Shown here in pieces: positions 37,232-46,710 of a DNA stretch of 64,000 nt. Under the pieces are notes generated by a model. It was not told where the DNA came from, ran no database searches, and saw only the letters and a program-made list of their open reading frames with translations. The DNA is from Archangium lipolyticum (GTDB taxonomy: Bacteria > Myxococcota > Myxococcia > Myxococcales > Myxococcaceae), in contig NZ_JANKBZ010000045.1 in NCBI RefSeq assembly GCF_024623785.1, forward strand, positions 18,418 through 82,417, written 5' to 3'. A program made the translations under genes and the position numbers. Position 1 is the stretch's first letter, and every line of letters begins with the position of its first letter.

Positions 37232-37780
37232 ATGACGCCCCCCGATTTCCGCCTGGTCCCCGCCCTGCCCGAGCACGTGGACGTGTGGATGGCGATGCGC
37301 GAGGAGCCCGTCTCGCGCGCGCTGATGCCGCTGGAGCCGGCCTCGCGCGAGTCGCTGCTGAAGCGCCTCCAGGAGTCGACCAGTGACCTGTCCGACCCCA
37401 AGGCCACGAGCTTCCGGTGGATGGTGGAGCTCGACGGGCGCATCATCGGCACGGTGGCCGCGCGGGAGCTGTCGCGCTTCCAGGGGCGGGTGGAGATCGG
37501 CTACATGCTCTCGAGCGCGTACCACCGCCGGGGCATCGGCACGCGGGCGGTGGCGAGGGTGCTGGAGCGCCTCTTCGGCGAGTGGCCCTTCCTGCACCGC
37601 GTCTGGCTCACCACGGCGGCGGACAACCTGGCCTCGCAGGGCGTGGCGCGGAAGCTCGGCTTCTCGCTGGAGGGCGTGATGCGCGAGCACTACTTCATTG
37701 ACGGCAAGCGCAAGGACCAGCAGGTGTGGGGGTTGTTGCGGTCCGAGTGGGAGCAGGTCTCGAGCAGGAGGGTGATGTGA
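37232..37780 (+). CDS. GNAT-family N-acetyltransferase
   Basis: A 182-residue cytoplasmic enzyme of the RimJ/RimL type. The sequence [19 protein letters not shown] is strand 2-3, [20 protein letters not shown] contains the acetyl-CoA pyrophosphate loop (RRGIGT), and [20 protein letters not shown] is the final helix-strand. It transfers an acetyl group to an amine, perhaps a ribosomal protein N-terminus or antibiotic. It overlaps the next gene by four bases (GTGA), so the two are coupled. Confidence 0.88.
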   Translation: MTPPDFRLVPALPEHVDVWMAMREEPVSRALMPLEPASRESLLKRLQESTSDLSDPKATSFRWMVELDGRIIGTVAARELSRFQGRVEIGYMLSSAYHRRGIGTRAVARVLERLFGEWPFLHRVWLTTAADNLASQGVARKLGFSLEGVMREHYFIDGKRKDQQVWGLLRSEWEQVSSRRVM

Positions 37781-38670
37781 CGGCACTGTGGGGTGGCATC
37801 GAAGCGGGGGGGACGAAGTTCGTGTGCGCGGTGGGGACGGGCCCGGACGACATCCGGGCCCAGGTGCGCATCCCCACCACGACGCCCGAGGCGACGATCG
37901 GTCAGGCCCTGGCGTTCTTCCAGGAGCAGACGCGTGAGCGGGGTCCACTGGCGGCCCTGGGCATCGCGTCCTTCGGCCCGGTGGATCTCCACCCGGGCTC
38001 ACCGACGTACGGCTTCATCACCTCCACGCCCAAGCCGGGCTGGAGGAACGCGGATGTGGCCGGTCCGTTCCGGCGGGCCCTGAACATCCCGGTCGGCTTC
38101 GACACCGACGTGAATGGCGCGGCCCTCGGAGAGAACCGCTGGGGCGCGGCCCAGGGGCTCGACACGTTCATCTACCTGACGATCGGCACCGGCATCGGCG
38201 GGGGCGGGCCGAGTAACGGCCGGTTGATGCGCGGCCTCCTTCATCCGGAGATGGGGCACATCCGCCTGCCGCACGACTCCCGGGCGGATCCCTTCCCCGG
38301 GGGCTGTCCCTTCCATGGCGACTGCTTCGAGGGGCTGGCGTCCGGTCCGGCCCTGGAGAAGCGCTGGGGCCAGCGCGCCGAGTCCCTGCCGGAGGATCAT
38401 CCCGCCTGGGCACTCGAGGCGCACTACATCGCGCTCGCGCTGATGAGCTACATCTGCACGCTCTCACCCCAGCGCATCATCATCGGCGGAGGGGTGATGG
38501 CGCAGCGGCACCTCTTCCCGCTGGTGCGCGCCGAGGTGGTGAGATTGCTCAACGGCTACATCCAATCTCCCGCCATCCTCGAGCACATCGACACGTACAT
38601 CGTCCCGCCCGGCCTGGGGGATCGCGCCGGGGTGCTGGGCGCCCTCGCCCTGGCCCTCGAGACCCGGTAG
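37777..38670 (+). CDS. ROK-family sugar kinase (fructokinase-like)
   Basis: A 297-residue cytoplasmic kinase. I chose the GTG at 37777: AGGAGG lies six bases upstream and the protein then begins [20 protein letters not shown], the ROK phosphate-binding loop. Other ROK features are [27 protein letters not shown] (phosphate 2), and [10 protein letters not shown] followed by [18 protein letters not shown]. His and Cys residues there bind the structural zinc of fructokinases. It phosphorylates a hexose, probably fructose or glucose, in a salvage or glycolytic step. The neighbouring orphan sugar-binding protein may act on the same sugar. Confidence 0.85.
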   Translation: MTALWGGIEAGGTKFVCAVGTGPDDIRAQVRIPTTTPEATIGQALAFFQEQTRERGPLAALGIASFGPVDLHPGSPTYGFITSTPKPGWRNADVAGPFRRALNIPVGFDTDVNGAALGENRWGAAQGLDTFIYLTIGTGIGGGGPSNGRLMRGLLHPEMGHIRLPHDSRADPFPGGCPFHGDCFEGLASGPALEKRWGQRAESLPEDHPAWALEAHYIALALMSYICTLSPQRIIIGGGVMAQRHLFPLVRAEVVRLLNGYIQSPAILEHIDTYIVPPGLGDRAGVLGALALALETR

Positions 38671-38673
38671 GAG

Positions 38674-38691
38674 GGCGCCCCGCGGGGCGCC
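38674..38691. terminator. Perfect GC palindrome between convergent genes
   Basis: GGCGCCCC and GGGGCGCC face each other across GC, giving an 18-base perfect palindrome four bases after the ROK stop and ending at the stop of the sugar-binding gene. It may act as a bidirectional stop signal. Confidence 0.6.
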
Positions 38692-39804
38692 TCAGGGCGT
38701 GAGCTGCGCCGAGGCGCAGGCGCTCGCGTAGGTGCCCTCGCAGATCTGCGCGGCCGTCCAGAAGCCGTCGGCGACGACGGTGCTCTTCACGTTGTCCTTG
38801 GTGACGACCTGCGCGGGCAGGAGGATGGAGGGCACGTCCTTGGTGCCGTTGTTCACCTTGCCGTTCACCCGGCCGGGGGGCAGGGGGTTGCCGCGCGCCA
38901 GCGCCACGGCGACCTCGGCGGCGATCTCCCCCTCGGCCTTGATGGCCTTGTAGACGGTCATGAACTGCTCACCCGCGAGGATGCGCTGGATGGCGGCCAG
39001 CTCGGCGTCCTGCCCGGTGACGGGCGGGAGCGGCGACACACCGGCGGCCTTCATCGCCGCGATGGCTCCACCCGCCGTGCCGTCGTTGGCCGCGTACACG
39101 CCGGCGATCTTGTCCTTGCCCAGCGTGGTGATGGCTTGCTCCATCTGCTGCTGGGCCTTGTCCGGGCTCCAGTCCGGCGTGTCGTACTCGGCGCCCACCT
39201 TCAGCTCGGAGCCATCGAACACGGCATGCGCGCCCGCCTTGAAGAGCTTCGCGTTGTTGTCGGTGGGCGAGCCGTTGATGATGACGATGGTGCCGTTGCC
39301 CTTGCCGTCCGCCTTGAGCTTGTCGAGCAGCGCCTGGGCCTGGAGCCGGCCCACCTTCTCGTTGTCGAAGGAGATGTAGTAGTCCACGTCCGCGTTGAGG
39401 ATGAGGCGCTCGTAGCTGAGGACGGGCACCTTGGACTGCCGGGCGCGCGTCACGATGGCGGCCGCCGAGGCCGAGTCCACCGGATCCAACACCAGCACCT
39501 TGGCCCCGTTGGTCAGCGCCGCCTCGGCCTGGTTCTGCTGCTTCGAGGCGTCCTGATCGGCGTTGCTGTAGAGGATCTCGCAGTCCGCGCACAGCTCCTT
39601 CACCTTGCGCTCGAAGTGCGGACGGTCATGGGTCTCGTAGCGCGCGGTCTTCGACTCCGGCAGCAGCAGGGCGATCTTCAAGCCCGGGGCCGGGGCCGCC
39701 GTGCCTCCCTTGGCCTCCGTGCTGTCACGCTTGCAGGCGGGTGCGAGGAACATCAACGCGGCGAGCACTCCCACGGTGCGAATACGGCGAGACGTCGAAT
39801 GCAT
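38692..39804 (-). CDS. Periplasmic sugar-binding lipoprotein (XylF-like)
   Basis: A 370-residue protein with lipobox LAPAC after MHSTSRRIRTVGVLAALM (start at 39804). It belongs to the type I periplasmic sugar-binding family, close to the D-xylose-binding component: LKIALLLPESKTARYETHDR, GAKVLVLDPVDSASAAAIV, VPVLSYERLILNADVDYYIS, VIINGSPTDNNAKLFK and GVYAANDGTAGGAIAAM, then PVTGQDAELAAIQRILAGEQ. No ABC ATPase or permease gene is adjacent, so its transporter, if it has one, lies elsewhere. It may instead feed a sensor. Confidence 0.82.
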   Translation of the reverse strand: MHSTSRRIRTVGVLAALMFLAPACKRDSTEAKGGTAAPAPGLKIALLLPESKTARYETHDRPHFERKVKELCADCEILYSNADQDASKQQNQAEAALTNGAKVLVLDPVDSASAAAIVTRARQSKVPVLSYERLILNADVDYYISFDNEKVGRLQAQALLDKLKADGKGNGTIVIINGSPTDNNAKLFKAGAHAVFDGSELKVGAEYDTPDWSPDKAQQQMEQAITTLGKDKIAGVYAANDGTAGGAIAAMKAAGVSPLPPVTGQDAELAAIQRILAGEQFMTVYKAIKAEGEIAAEVAVALARGNPLPPGRVNGKVNNGTKDVPSILLPAQVVTKDNVKSTVVADGFWTAAQICEGTYASACASAQLTP

Positions 39805-40037
39805 GTCCACCCGTCCTTGCTGAGCGAAGGTCCCCTCATGGGACCGGCTGCATCCTGATGTCCTGTGCGGAGCCGCAACAAGTTTCCCGTCATGTAGCCG
39901 GGCGGACATTCCCGTTCCCGCCAGCCTGCTCTGCACCTGGGCTGTGATTTTCGGCTTCCGCGTGCGCGTTGAATGCCCTGGACGCGATAGAACGGGGGCT
40001 CTGGGTCTCCGTCGCTCACGCCCCCTGCTTGCTCATC

Positions 40038-41255
40038 ATGGCCCGTTCCATCGAATCCGACGTCGCGGCGGTCTCTCGCCTGGAAGCCGTCCCCACCATC
40101 CTGCGGGTCGTCACCGAGACGACGGGCCTTCGCTTCTCGGTCGTCGCACGTGTCACCCAGGGCACCTGGACGGCGTGTGCGGTGCACGATGAGATCGCCT
40201 TTGGCCTGAAGGCCGGCGACCACCTCGATGTCGCGACCACGCTGTGCAGCGAGGTCCGCGACTCCTACACCCCCATCGTCATCAACCACGCCAGCCAGGA
40301 TCCTCATTACTGCACCCATCGGACTCCGAAGCTGTACGGCTTCGAGAGCTACATCGCGGTGCCCATCTTCCTGAAGAATGGTGAGTATTTCGGGAACGTC
40401 TGCGCGCTCGATCCGCTGCCCGCGAAGCTCGAGGAACCGAAGGTCGTGGCGATGATGAAGCTCTTCGCCGACCTCATCGCGCTTCAGCTCGACGCGGAGC
40501 AGCGGCAGGAGGCGACCCGTGAGCAGTTGCTGAACGAGCAGCAGACCTCGGAGCTGCGCGAGCAGTTCATCGCCGTGCTCGGCCATGACCTCCGCAACCC
40601 ACTCTCCTCGGTGCTCATGGGGGCGGACACGCTGTTGCGTGCCCAGCTGGCCGAGCGGGAATCCAGGATCGTCCGGCGGATCCGCGAGAGCAGCCGGCGC
40701 ATGTCGAGGCTCGTCGACGACGTCATGGACTTCGCCCGGGCGAAGCTGGGAGGGGGAATCAGCCTCTCGATGGCACCCGTGGATGACCTGGCGGTCTCAC
40801 TCAGGCACATCGTCTCGGAGCTGGAGAGCGCGCACCCCGAGCGCATCATCCGGTTCGCCGCCGACGAGTGCACGGGGGTCCTCTGCGACCGTGAGCGCGT
40901 GGGCCAGCTGCTCTCGAACCTGGTGGCGAACGCGCTCGAACACGGCGAGTCCGGCGAGCCCGTGGACGTCCAGTTGCGGCGCACGGCGGACAGCGTGGTG
41001 CTGACGGTCACCAACCGCGGCGCACCCATTCCTCCCGAGACGATTCCGCTGCTCTTCCGGCCCTACCGCAGGGGGCCCGCCGGTCATCCGCGCACCGGCC
41101 TCGGGCTCGGGCTGTACATCGTGTCGGAGATCGCCAGGGCCCATGGCGGGACGATCGATGTGGCCTCGTCGAGGGAGCAGGGGACTGCCTTCACGTTCAC
41201 CCTGAAGTCGAGCGCGCGGAGCGAACCCGAGCCGCGCAAGCTCAACGCCTCCTGA
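40038..41255 (+). CDS. GAF-domain sensor histidine kinase
   Basis: A 405-residue cytoplasmic kinase with no transmembrane helix. Residues 10-155 form a GAF domain (ILRVVTETTGLRFSVVARVT, DPHYCTHRTPKLYGFESYIA), followed by HisKA with the H-box GHDLRNPLSSVLMGADT, and HATPase_c with N-box LLSNLVANALEHGESG. The glycine box normally DxGxG reads TNRGAPIP, with Asn for Asp, as in several GAF/HWE-like kinases; the next glycine box is GLGLGLYIVSEIARAH. The start is uncertain: ATG 40038 or TTG 39969. The cognate response regulator is not adjacent, so the kinase is an orphan. Confidence 0.82.
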   Translation: MARSIESDVAAVSRLEAVPTILRVVTETTGLRFSVVARVTQGTWTACAVHDEIAFGLKAGDHLDVATTLCSEVRDSYTPIVINHASQDPHYCTHRTPKLYGFESYIAVPIFLKNGEYFGNVCALDPLPAKLEEPKVVAMMKLFADLIALQLDAEQRQEATREQLLNEQQTSELREQFIAVLGHDLRNPLSSVLMGADTLLRAQLAERESRIVRRIRESSRRMSRLVDDVMDFARAKLGGGISLSMAPVDDLAVSLRHIVSELESAHPERIIRFAADECTGVLCDRERVGQLLSNLVANALEHGESGEPVDVQLRRTADSVVLTVTNRGAPIPPETIPLLFRPYRRGPAGHPRTGLGLGLYIVSEIARAHGGTIDVASSREQGTAFTFTLKSSARSEPEPRKLNAS

Positions 41256-41263
41256 CGAGGCCG

Positions 41264-41288
41264 GCCCCCTCCCCAGGTGGGAGAGGGC
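41264..41288. terminator. Hairpin between kinase and transketolase genes
   Basis: GCCCCCTCCC pairs with GGGAGAGGGC (one mismatch) over five bases, between the convergent stops at 41255 and 41302. It is a degenerate relative of the dispersed palindrome. Confidence 0.5.
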
Positions 41289-41301
41289 GCCCGGACGGCG
41301 G

Positions 41302-43356
41302 CTACTTCTTCGCCTGCTCCATCACCTCGCGGGCCACCTTCACCACGTTCTCCGCGGTGAAGCCGAACTTCTGCTGCAGGGCCTTGAGGGGCGCGGACGC
41401 ACCGAAGCTGCGCATGCCCACCACCGCGCCGCGCAGCCCCACCCAGCGCTCCCAGCCGAACGTCGCCGCCTTCTCCACCGCCACGCGCGCCCGCACCGAC
41501 GACGGCAGCACCTGCTCGCGGTACGCCTCGTCCTGCCGCTCGAACAGCTCCCACGAGGGCATGCTCACCACGCGCGCCTTCACGCCCTCGCTCTTGAGCT
41601 GCTCGTACGCCTGCAGGCACAGCGACACCTCGCTGCCCGTGCCGATGAGGATGACGTCCGGCGTCCCCTCGCTGTCGATCAGCACGTAGGCGCCCTTCGC
41701 CAGCCCCGAGGCGGGTGCGTACTTCGTCCGGTCCAGCGTCGGCACGGCCTGCCGCGTCAGCACCAGCACCACCGGCTCGTGCCGCAGCGGGGCGATGACC
41801 TTCCAGGCCTCCGTCACCTCGTTGGCGTCCGCGGGCCGGATGACGATGACGCCGGGAATGGCGCGCAAGCTGGCCAGGTGCTCCACCGGCTGGTGCGTGG
41901 GGCCGTCCTCGCCCAGACCGATGGAGTCATGGGTGAAGATGTGGATGCTCGGCACCTCCATGATGGCGGAGAGGCGGATGGCGGGGCGTTCGTAGTCGCT
42001 GAAGATGAGGAAGGTGGCGCTGTAGGGCCGCACCTTGCACAGCGCCAGGCCATTGATGACGGAGCCCATGGCGTGCTCGCGCACACCGAAGTGGATGTTG
42101 CGCCCCGCGTGGTCCCCCGGCTTCATCGCCCCGGAGAAGGACAGGTACGTCTTGGTGGACGGGTTGAGGTCCGCCGAGCCACCCACCAGCCAGGGGTAGT
42201 TCTTCGCCAGCGCGTTGAGCACCTTGCCGCTCGTCTCGCGCGTGGCCGCGCCCTTGGCGTCCGCGGGGAACGTGGGCAGCTCCTTGTCCCAGCCCGCGGG
42301 CAGCTCGCGCCGCTGCATCCGCTGCAGCTGGTCCGCCAGCTCGGGGAACTGCTTCTGGTACTCGGCGAACTTCGCCTCCCACTCGGTGCGCAGCCGCTTG
42401 CCGCGCTCGCCCACGCGCTCGGCGAAGCGCTCGCGCACGCCGTCGGGCACGAGGAACTTCGCGTCCTCGGGCCAGCCGTACTTGCGCTTGGCGCCCTTGA
42501 GCTCCTCCTCCCCCAGCGGCTCGCCGTGGGCGCTGGCGCTGCCCTGCTTCTTGGGGGCGCCGTAGCCGATCTGGCTGCGCACGATGATGAGGGTGGGCAG
42601 GCCCCGGTCCTGCTTGAAGGTGGTGTAGGCCCGCGAGAGCGCGTCCAGGTCGTTGGCGTCCGCGACGTGGAGCACCCGCCAGCCGTAGGCCTCGAAGCGC
42701 TTGCCCACGTCCTCGGTGAAGGCCAGCTCGGTGCTGCCGTCGATGCTGATGTGGTTGCTGTCGTAGACCCAGCAGAGGTTGGGCAGCTTGAGGTGGCCGG
42801 CGAGGGAGGCGGCCTCGCTGGCCACGCCCTCCATCAGGTCGCCGTCACCGCAGATGGCCCAGACGTCGTAGTCGAAGAGCTCGAAGCCGGGGCGGTTGAA
42901 GTAGCTGGCGAGCCAGCGGGAGGCCATGGCCATGCCGACGGAGTTGGAGACGCCCTGGCCGAGGGGGCCGGTGGTGGTCTCCACGCCGCTGGTCCAGCGG
43001 TACTCGGGGTGGCCGGGGGTGGAGCTGTCCAGCTGGCGGAACTTCTTGATGTCGTCCAGGGACACGGCCACCTGGTCCTCGACGGAGTAGGTCGAGGTGA
43101 CGCGGCGCACGCCGGTCAGGTGGAGCAGGGAGTAGAGCAGCATGGAGGCGTGCCCGTTGGAGAGCACGAAGCGGTCGCGGTTGGGCCAGACGGGGCTGGT
43201 GGGGTCGTAGCGCAGCTCCTGCTGCCAGAGCTGGTAGGCGACGGGGGCGAGCGCCATGGGCGCGCCCGGGTGGCCCGAGTGGGCCTGTTCCACCGCGTCC
43301 ATGGAGAGGGTGCGGATGGTGTTGATGCAAAGCCAGTCGGTTGGATCGTGGATCAT
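41302..43356 (-). CDS. tkt: Transketolase
   Basis: A 684-residue homodimeric thiamine-diphosphate enzyme of the pentose phosphate and Calvin-type pathways. The motif order is standard: [75 protein letters not shown] (TPP-binding GDG...N), [18 protein letters not shown] (active-site His and the PYR domain) and the C-terminal domain with [17 protein letters not shown]. It moves two-carbon units between sugar phosphates. Normal length and no damage seen. It has its own transcription unit. Confidence 0.95.
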   Translation of the reverse strand: MIHDPTDWLCINTIRTLSMDAVEQAHSGHPGAPMALAPVAYQLWQQELRYDPTSPVWPNRDRFVLSNGHASMLLYSLLHLTGVRRVTSTYSVEDQVAVSLDDIKKFRQLDSSTPGHPEYRWTSGVETTTGPLGQGVSNSVGMAMASRWLASYFNRPGFELFDYDVWAICGDGDLMEGVASEAASLAGHLKLPNLCWVYDSNHISIDGSTELAFTEDVGKRFEAYGWRVLHVADANDLDALSRAYTTFKQDRGLPTLIIVRSQIGYGAPKKQGSASAHGEPLGEEELKGAKRKYGWPEDAKFLVPDGVRERFAERVGERGKRLRTEWEAKFAEYQKQFPELADQLQRMQRRELPAGWDKELPTFPADAKGAATRETSGKVLNALAKNYPWLVGGSADLNPSTKTYLSFSGAMKPGDHAGRNIHFGVREHAMGSVINGLALCKVRPYSATFLIFSDYERPAIRLSAIMEVPSIHIFTHDSIGLGEDGPTHQPVEHLASLRAIPGVIVIRPADANEVTEAWKVIAPLRHEPVVLVLTRQAVPTLDRTKYAPASGLAKGAYVLIDSEGTPDVILIGTGSEVSLCLQAYEQLKSEGVKARVVSMPSWELFERQDEAYREQVLPSSVRARVAVEKAATFGWERWVGLRGAVVGMRSFGASAPLKALQQKFGFTAENVVKVAREVMEQAKK

Positions 43357-43540
43357 GTCTGGGATTCCTCAGTGCCGGGCGGGCCGAACCATGCCCCAAG
43401 AGGGGCGCGGGCGCCGCAGCATTCGGCATGGGATGAGCGGGGGTGGACGGTGGGGTGGAGTGGCCGGGTCGACAGAGCGGGGCCCGGAAGCCGCTGGTCG
43501 GACTGGCGGGAGGGCCCCATGGGTGGCATATGGTGCGCGC

Positions 43541-44140
43541 ATGTCGATCGAAAAACCGTTGCTGGAGATGGTGCAGGCGGAGCTCCGGACCCGGCTGGGG
43601 CCCATGCACAAGGCCGTCGCGCGCATGGGAGAGCGGCTGGATGTCATCGAGGAGCTGTCGGACATCGTCCAGCGCCTGGCGCCGTTGGCCACGCGGATGC
43701 AGTCATTGCAGCTGGCGCTGCCGGGCATCGAGTTGCCGCCGGTGGGCCGGGGCCGGGGCGGAGGAAGGCCGCCGGCGCTGGTGCCGGCGCCCCGGGGCAA
43801 GGTAGCGGAGGTGGTGCCCGAGAAGAGGCGGGGCCGTCCGCCGGAGGCAGCGGGACGCCGGTGCGCGGTCATCGGGTGCAAGAGGCCGGCGCGCTCGAAG
43901 GGGTACTGCTCGGCGCACTACCAGAAGCTGAGGTTGCTGGTGAAGTCGAACCGGCGGCCGGACAGCTGGGTGGACGACGCGGCGCCGCAGTCGGTGCAGG
44001 AAGTGGTGCTGCCGAGGGGCCGGGCGGCGTCGAAGGCATTGGCGGAGGCGGCGCCGCAGAGGCCGGAGCCGCAGACGCCGCCGAAGCCGAAGGCGTGGGT
44101 GAGGAAGAAGGGCGGCCAGGAGCGAATCTCGCTGCACTGA
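43541..44140 (+). CDS. AT-hook-like protein with a C-x4-C zinc motif
   Basis: A 199-residue protein, ATG at 43541. The N-terminal 70 residues are helical (MSIEKPLLEMVQAELRTRLG), and the middle is basic with RGRPPEA, an AT-hook core. RCAVIGCKRPARSKGYCSAH then YQKLRLL follows: a Cys-x4-Cys...Cys-x2-His pattern that should bind zinc, close to motifs in myxobacterial DNA-binding proteins. The end is a Pro/Lys-rich tail. It probably binds DNA or nucleic acid as an architectural factor. I do not know its targets. Confidence 0.6.
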   Translation: MSIEKPLLEMVQAELRTRLGPMHKAVARMGERLDVIEELSDIVQRLAPLATRMQSLQLALPGIELPPVGRGRGGGRPPALVPAPRGKVAEVVPEKRRGRPPEAAGRRCAVIGCKRPARSKGYCSAHYQKLRLLVKSNRRPDSWVDDAAPQSVQEVVLPRGRAASKALAEAAPQRPEPQTPPKPKAWVRKKGGQERISLH

Positions 44141-44151
44141 GGAGGATCCGC

Positions 44152-44206
44152 CCCTCACCCAACGAACACCCCTCTCCCGCCGGGAGAGGGACGGGGTGAG
44201 GGTATC
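44152..44206 (+). repeat. Dispersed intergenic palindrome, copy 4
   Basis: CCCTCACCC (44152-44160) pairs with GGGTGAGGG. The inner core is CTCTCCCGCCGGGAGAG, followed by GGGGTGAGGGTATC. It follows the AT-hook gene and is one of a tandem pair. Confidence 0.85.
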
Positions 44207-44235
44207 CCGGTCCCCGGGCTCGAGCCCGTGCCAAT

Positions 44236-44271
44236 CCCCTCTCCCTCTGGGAGAGGGTCAGGGTGAGGGTC
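44236..44271 (+). repeat. Dispersed intergenic palindrome, copy 5
   Basis: Second copy 30 bases after copy 4, in the same direction. The core is CTCTCCCTCTGGGAGAG, followed by GGGTCAGGGTGAGGGT. Confidence 0.85.
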
Positions 44272-44377
44272 TGCCCGGGGACGACCGGAGGCCGCCTGCT
44301 GCGCGAGCGGGTTGGGCCGTGGACCCCTGCCCCTGGGAGTCGTTGACACACCGTGCCGGGAGTGATTTCCGGCGGGC

Positions 44378-44881
44378 ATGAGCGATCAGTATCCGGTGAC
44401 GGTGGCAGTGAAGCGCCCGGACGGGCGAGTGGAGCAGGTGCGAGTGGGGACGGCGACCCGAAACGGGGACGGGTTCACGCTGAAGCTGGGGGACATGACG
44501 ATTGGAGGGACGCCGGACGCGGCGGCGGCGGCGCCAAGGCGGTCGGCCTCGTACGGTGGAGGAGGCGGCGGCGGTGGAGGTGGTGGAGGCTCGGCGGGGG
44601 AGGTCGCGGTGTTCCCCAACTACGGGCGGAGCAAGGGTGGACCCATCCGGGGCGCGAGCATGGGGGACCTGGAGTACTACGCGAACGGGGCGAGGCGCTC
44701 GCTGGGAGACCCGAGCAAGTCGCGGTGGCACGACCGGGAGCGGGCGTTGCTGGCGGCGATCGAGGCGGAGATCGCCCGGCAGCGAGGGGGCGAGTCCGGA
44801 GGGGGAGACGAGCCGCCACCGCACGGGGATGACGACTACAGCGGGGGTGGCAACGACGAGGACGGCGGCATTCCGTTCTAG
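44378..44881 (+). CDS. Unknown protein with SSB-like acidic C-terminal tip
   Basis: A 167-residue cytoplasmic protein in three parts. An N-terminal small beta domain (TVAVKRPDGRVEQVRVGTAT) is followed by a linker of twelve consecutive glycines. Next comes a domain with VFPNYGRSKGGPIRGASMGD, then LEYYANGARRSLGDPSKSRW and a long helix. That domain also occurs at the ends of some exonuclease and phage polymerase proteins. The protein ends DDDYSGGGNDEDGGIPF, and its acidic residues and terminal IPF match the SSB C-terminal tip that recruits many repair proteins. No OB-fold is present. The stop is six bases from that of the convergent kinase gene. Confidence 0.65.
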   Translation: MSDQYPVTVAVKRPDGRVEQVRVGTATRNGDGFTLKLGDMTIGGTPDAAAAAPRRSASYGGGGGGGGGGGGSAGEVAVFPNYGRSKGGPIRGASMGDLEYYANGARRSLGDPSKSRWHDRERALLAAIEAEIARQRGGESGGGDEPPPHGDDDYSGGGNDEDGGIPF

Positions 44882-44887
44882 GCGGAC

Positions 44888-46600
44888 TCAGGCGGCCGAG
44901 GCGGTGCCCGGCGCCTGACCCAGGGGCAGGTGGACGATGAAGGTCGTCCCCTGGCCCACGGTGCTGCGCACCTCCAGGCAGCCGTGGTGGGCGTCCACGA
45001 TGCGCCGGACGATGGCGAGGCCCAGGCCGGTGCCGGCGGCCTTGGTGGTGTAGAAGGGCTCGAACATGCGGGCCATCACCTCGGGGGTGATGCCCGGGCC
45101 GGTGTCGGTGATGGTGAGCGAGGCCATGGTGCGGCCGCCACACTGCTCGCGGCCGAGTTCCACGCGCAGCTCGCCGCCCTGGGGCATGGCCTGCAGGGCG
45201 TTGGTGAAGAGGTTGCTGAGGGCCAGGTGCAGCAGCTGCGGGTCCAGGAGCGTCTCGGGCAGCTGCGGATCCAACGAGCGCGCCACCCGCACCTGTCCGG
45301 CGCGGGGCTCCGAGCGCAGCGAGGACTCCAGGGCCCCTTCCACGACCGAGTCGAGCGACTGGGGGAAGAGGCGGGGCTCGATGGGCCGGGCGAAGTCCAG
45401 CAGTCCGGTGACGAGGTGGTCCAGCCGGGCGATCTCCTCGCTCATGACGCCGAGCAGCTCCCAGGCGGTGCCGTTCTCCTGGGGGGAAGCCAGGCGGGTG
45501 AGGGCGGCCACGGAGTTGGAGATGGCGGCCAGGGGGTTGCGCACCTCGTGGGCGATGCTGGCGGACAGCTCGCCGAGCGCGGCCATGCGCTCGCGGTGCA
45601 CGAGGGCGCGCTGGGCGTGGGCCAGCTCCTCCAGGGACAGGTGCAGCTCGCGGTTGAGGTGGGTGGCCTTCTCCTGCGCGGCGCGGCGATCGCCGAGGGC
45701 GGCGGCCAGCAGCAGCCCCGAGACGGCCATGGCGGCCAGGAAGGTCTGGAGGAAGACGACGCTCCGGGTGGTGGAGTGGGGCGACACGTGCTCGGTGGCG
45801 AAGGGTCCGCTGCCCTCGAGGGTGTGCAGGATGGACAGTGCGGCGAGCACGGTGAGGGCGGCCGTGGTGCCCCGGACGTCGAAGCGCAGCGCGGCCCAGA
45901 GGATGAAGGGGAAGGCCAGGTAGGTGACGGGGTGGTAGTCGTTGGAGTCGAAGGGGGCCCAGGAGAAGACGAGCTGGACGGTGAGGGCCAGCAGCAGCAG
46001 CAGGGCCAGCAACTCGCCCTGGCGTGCGCGGCTCCAGCCCTCGAGCCCGCGCGTGGCCCAGGAGAGCAGCGCTGGCGCCATGAGCAGCACGCCCATGGCA
46101 TCGCCCACCCAGAAGACCCACCACTGGCTCTTCCAGGCCGCCCACGGAATCTTCCCGAACGACGCCAGCAGGGGGACGTTCCAGGAGGCGCTGAGCAGGG
46201 TGCTCAGCAGGACGGAGACTCCCAGCAGCGAGAGCATGTCCCGCACCCGCTCCAGGGAAGGACGGAAGCCGACGTAGCGGCGCAGGACGAAGGCCCCGAG
46301 GAGCGCCTCCAGGAGGTTGCCGGTGGACAGGATGAAGGAAGAGAGGTGGGGCAGCCGCTCCGGGACATAGGCGAAGGGCTCCACGGCGATGCCCACCAGG
46401 ACGAGCGCGGGCCAGAGGCGGAAGCGCGACAGCAGCAGGGCCGCGAGCGTCACACCACTGGCGGGCCACATGGCGGACACGTGCTCGTCCGGGGTGACGA
46501 TGCTCATGCCCAGACGCACGCTGGCGTAGTGCGCGAGCGCGAACAGCCCCAGCTTCGCGAGTGGATGCCAGCGTTGGAGGATGTGCTTGGGCTCAGGCAC
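44888..46600 (-). CDS. MASE1-domain membrane histidine kinase
   Basis: A protein of about 570 residues, GTG start at 46600 (uncertain). Residues 1-290 are a MASE1 sensor with about eight transmembrane segments (HVSAMWPASGVTLAALLLSR, SFILSTGNLLEALLGAFVLR, WWVFWVGDAMGVLLMAPALL). After a coiled linker comes HisKA with SASIAHEVRNPLAAISNSVA, then the N-box LALSNLFTNALQAMPQGG and the ATP lid TDTGPGITPEVMARMFEPFY with GTGLGLAIVRRIV, of the NtrB/AtoS type. MASE1 senses unknown signals. No response regulator is adjacent, so its partner is unknown. Confidence 0.85.
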   Translation of the reverse strand: MPEPKHILQRWHPLAKLGLFALAHYASVRLGMSIVTPDEHVSAMWPASGVTLAALLLSRFRLWPALVLVGIAVEPFAYVPERLPHLSSFILSTGNLLEALLGAFVLRRYVGFRPSLERVRDMLSLLGVSVLLSTLLSASWNVPLLASFGKIPWAAWKSQWWVFWVGDAMGVLLMAPALLSWATRGLEGWSRARQGELLALLLLLALTVQLVFSWAPFDSNDYHPVTYLAFPFILWAALRFDVRGTTAALTVLAALSILHTLEGSGPFATEHVSPHSTTRSVVFLQTFLAAMAVSGLLLAAALGDRRAAQEKATHLNRELHLSLEELAHAQRALVHRERMAALGELSASIAHEVRNPLAAISNSVAALTRLASPQENGTAWELLGVMSEEIARLDHLVTGLLDFARPIEPRLFPQSLDSVVEGALESSLRSEPRAGQVRVARSLDPQLPETLLDPQLLHLALSNLFTNALQAMPQGGELRVELGREQCGGRTMASLTITDTGPGITPEVMARMFEPFYTTKAAGTGLGLAIVRRIVDAHHGCLEVRSTVGQGTTFIVHLPLGQAPGTASAA

Positions 46601-46710
46601 GCAGGGGCGGTCCGCGCTGGGGCTTTCACGCTGACATGAAGGAAGGGGGGACGCAAACACCCCCACCCCCCGGAGGGAGGGGGCCGTTGTCGATGATATG
46701 ACAGAGGGCC

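Noticed and set aside
38692..39804. Complete xylose ABC transporter operon
   Set aside because: Neighbours on both sides are a ROK kinase and a histidine kinase; no ATPase or permease is present.
44152..44271. CRISPR-like direct repeats at 44.15-44.27 kb
   Set aside because: Only two copies in tandem, self-complementary, and the same element is scattered elsewhere singly; no cas genes.
44561..44593. Poly-glycine run as a sequence artefact
   Set aside because: The frame stays open on both sides and ends in a meaningful SSB-like tip, so it is a real linker.
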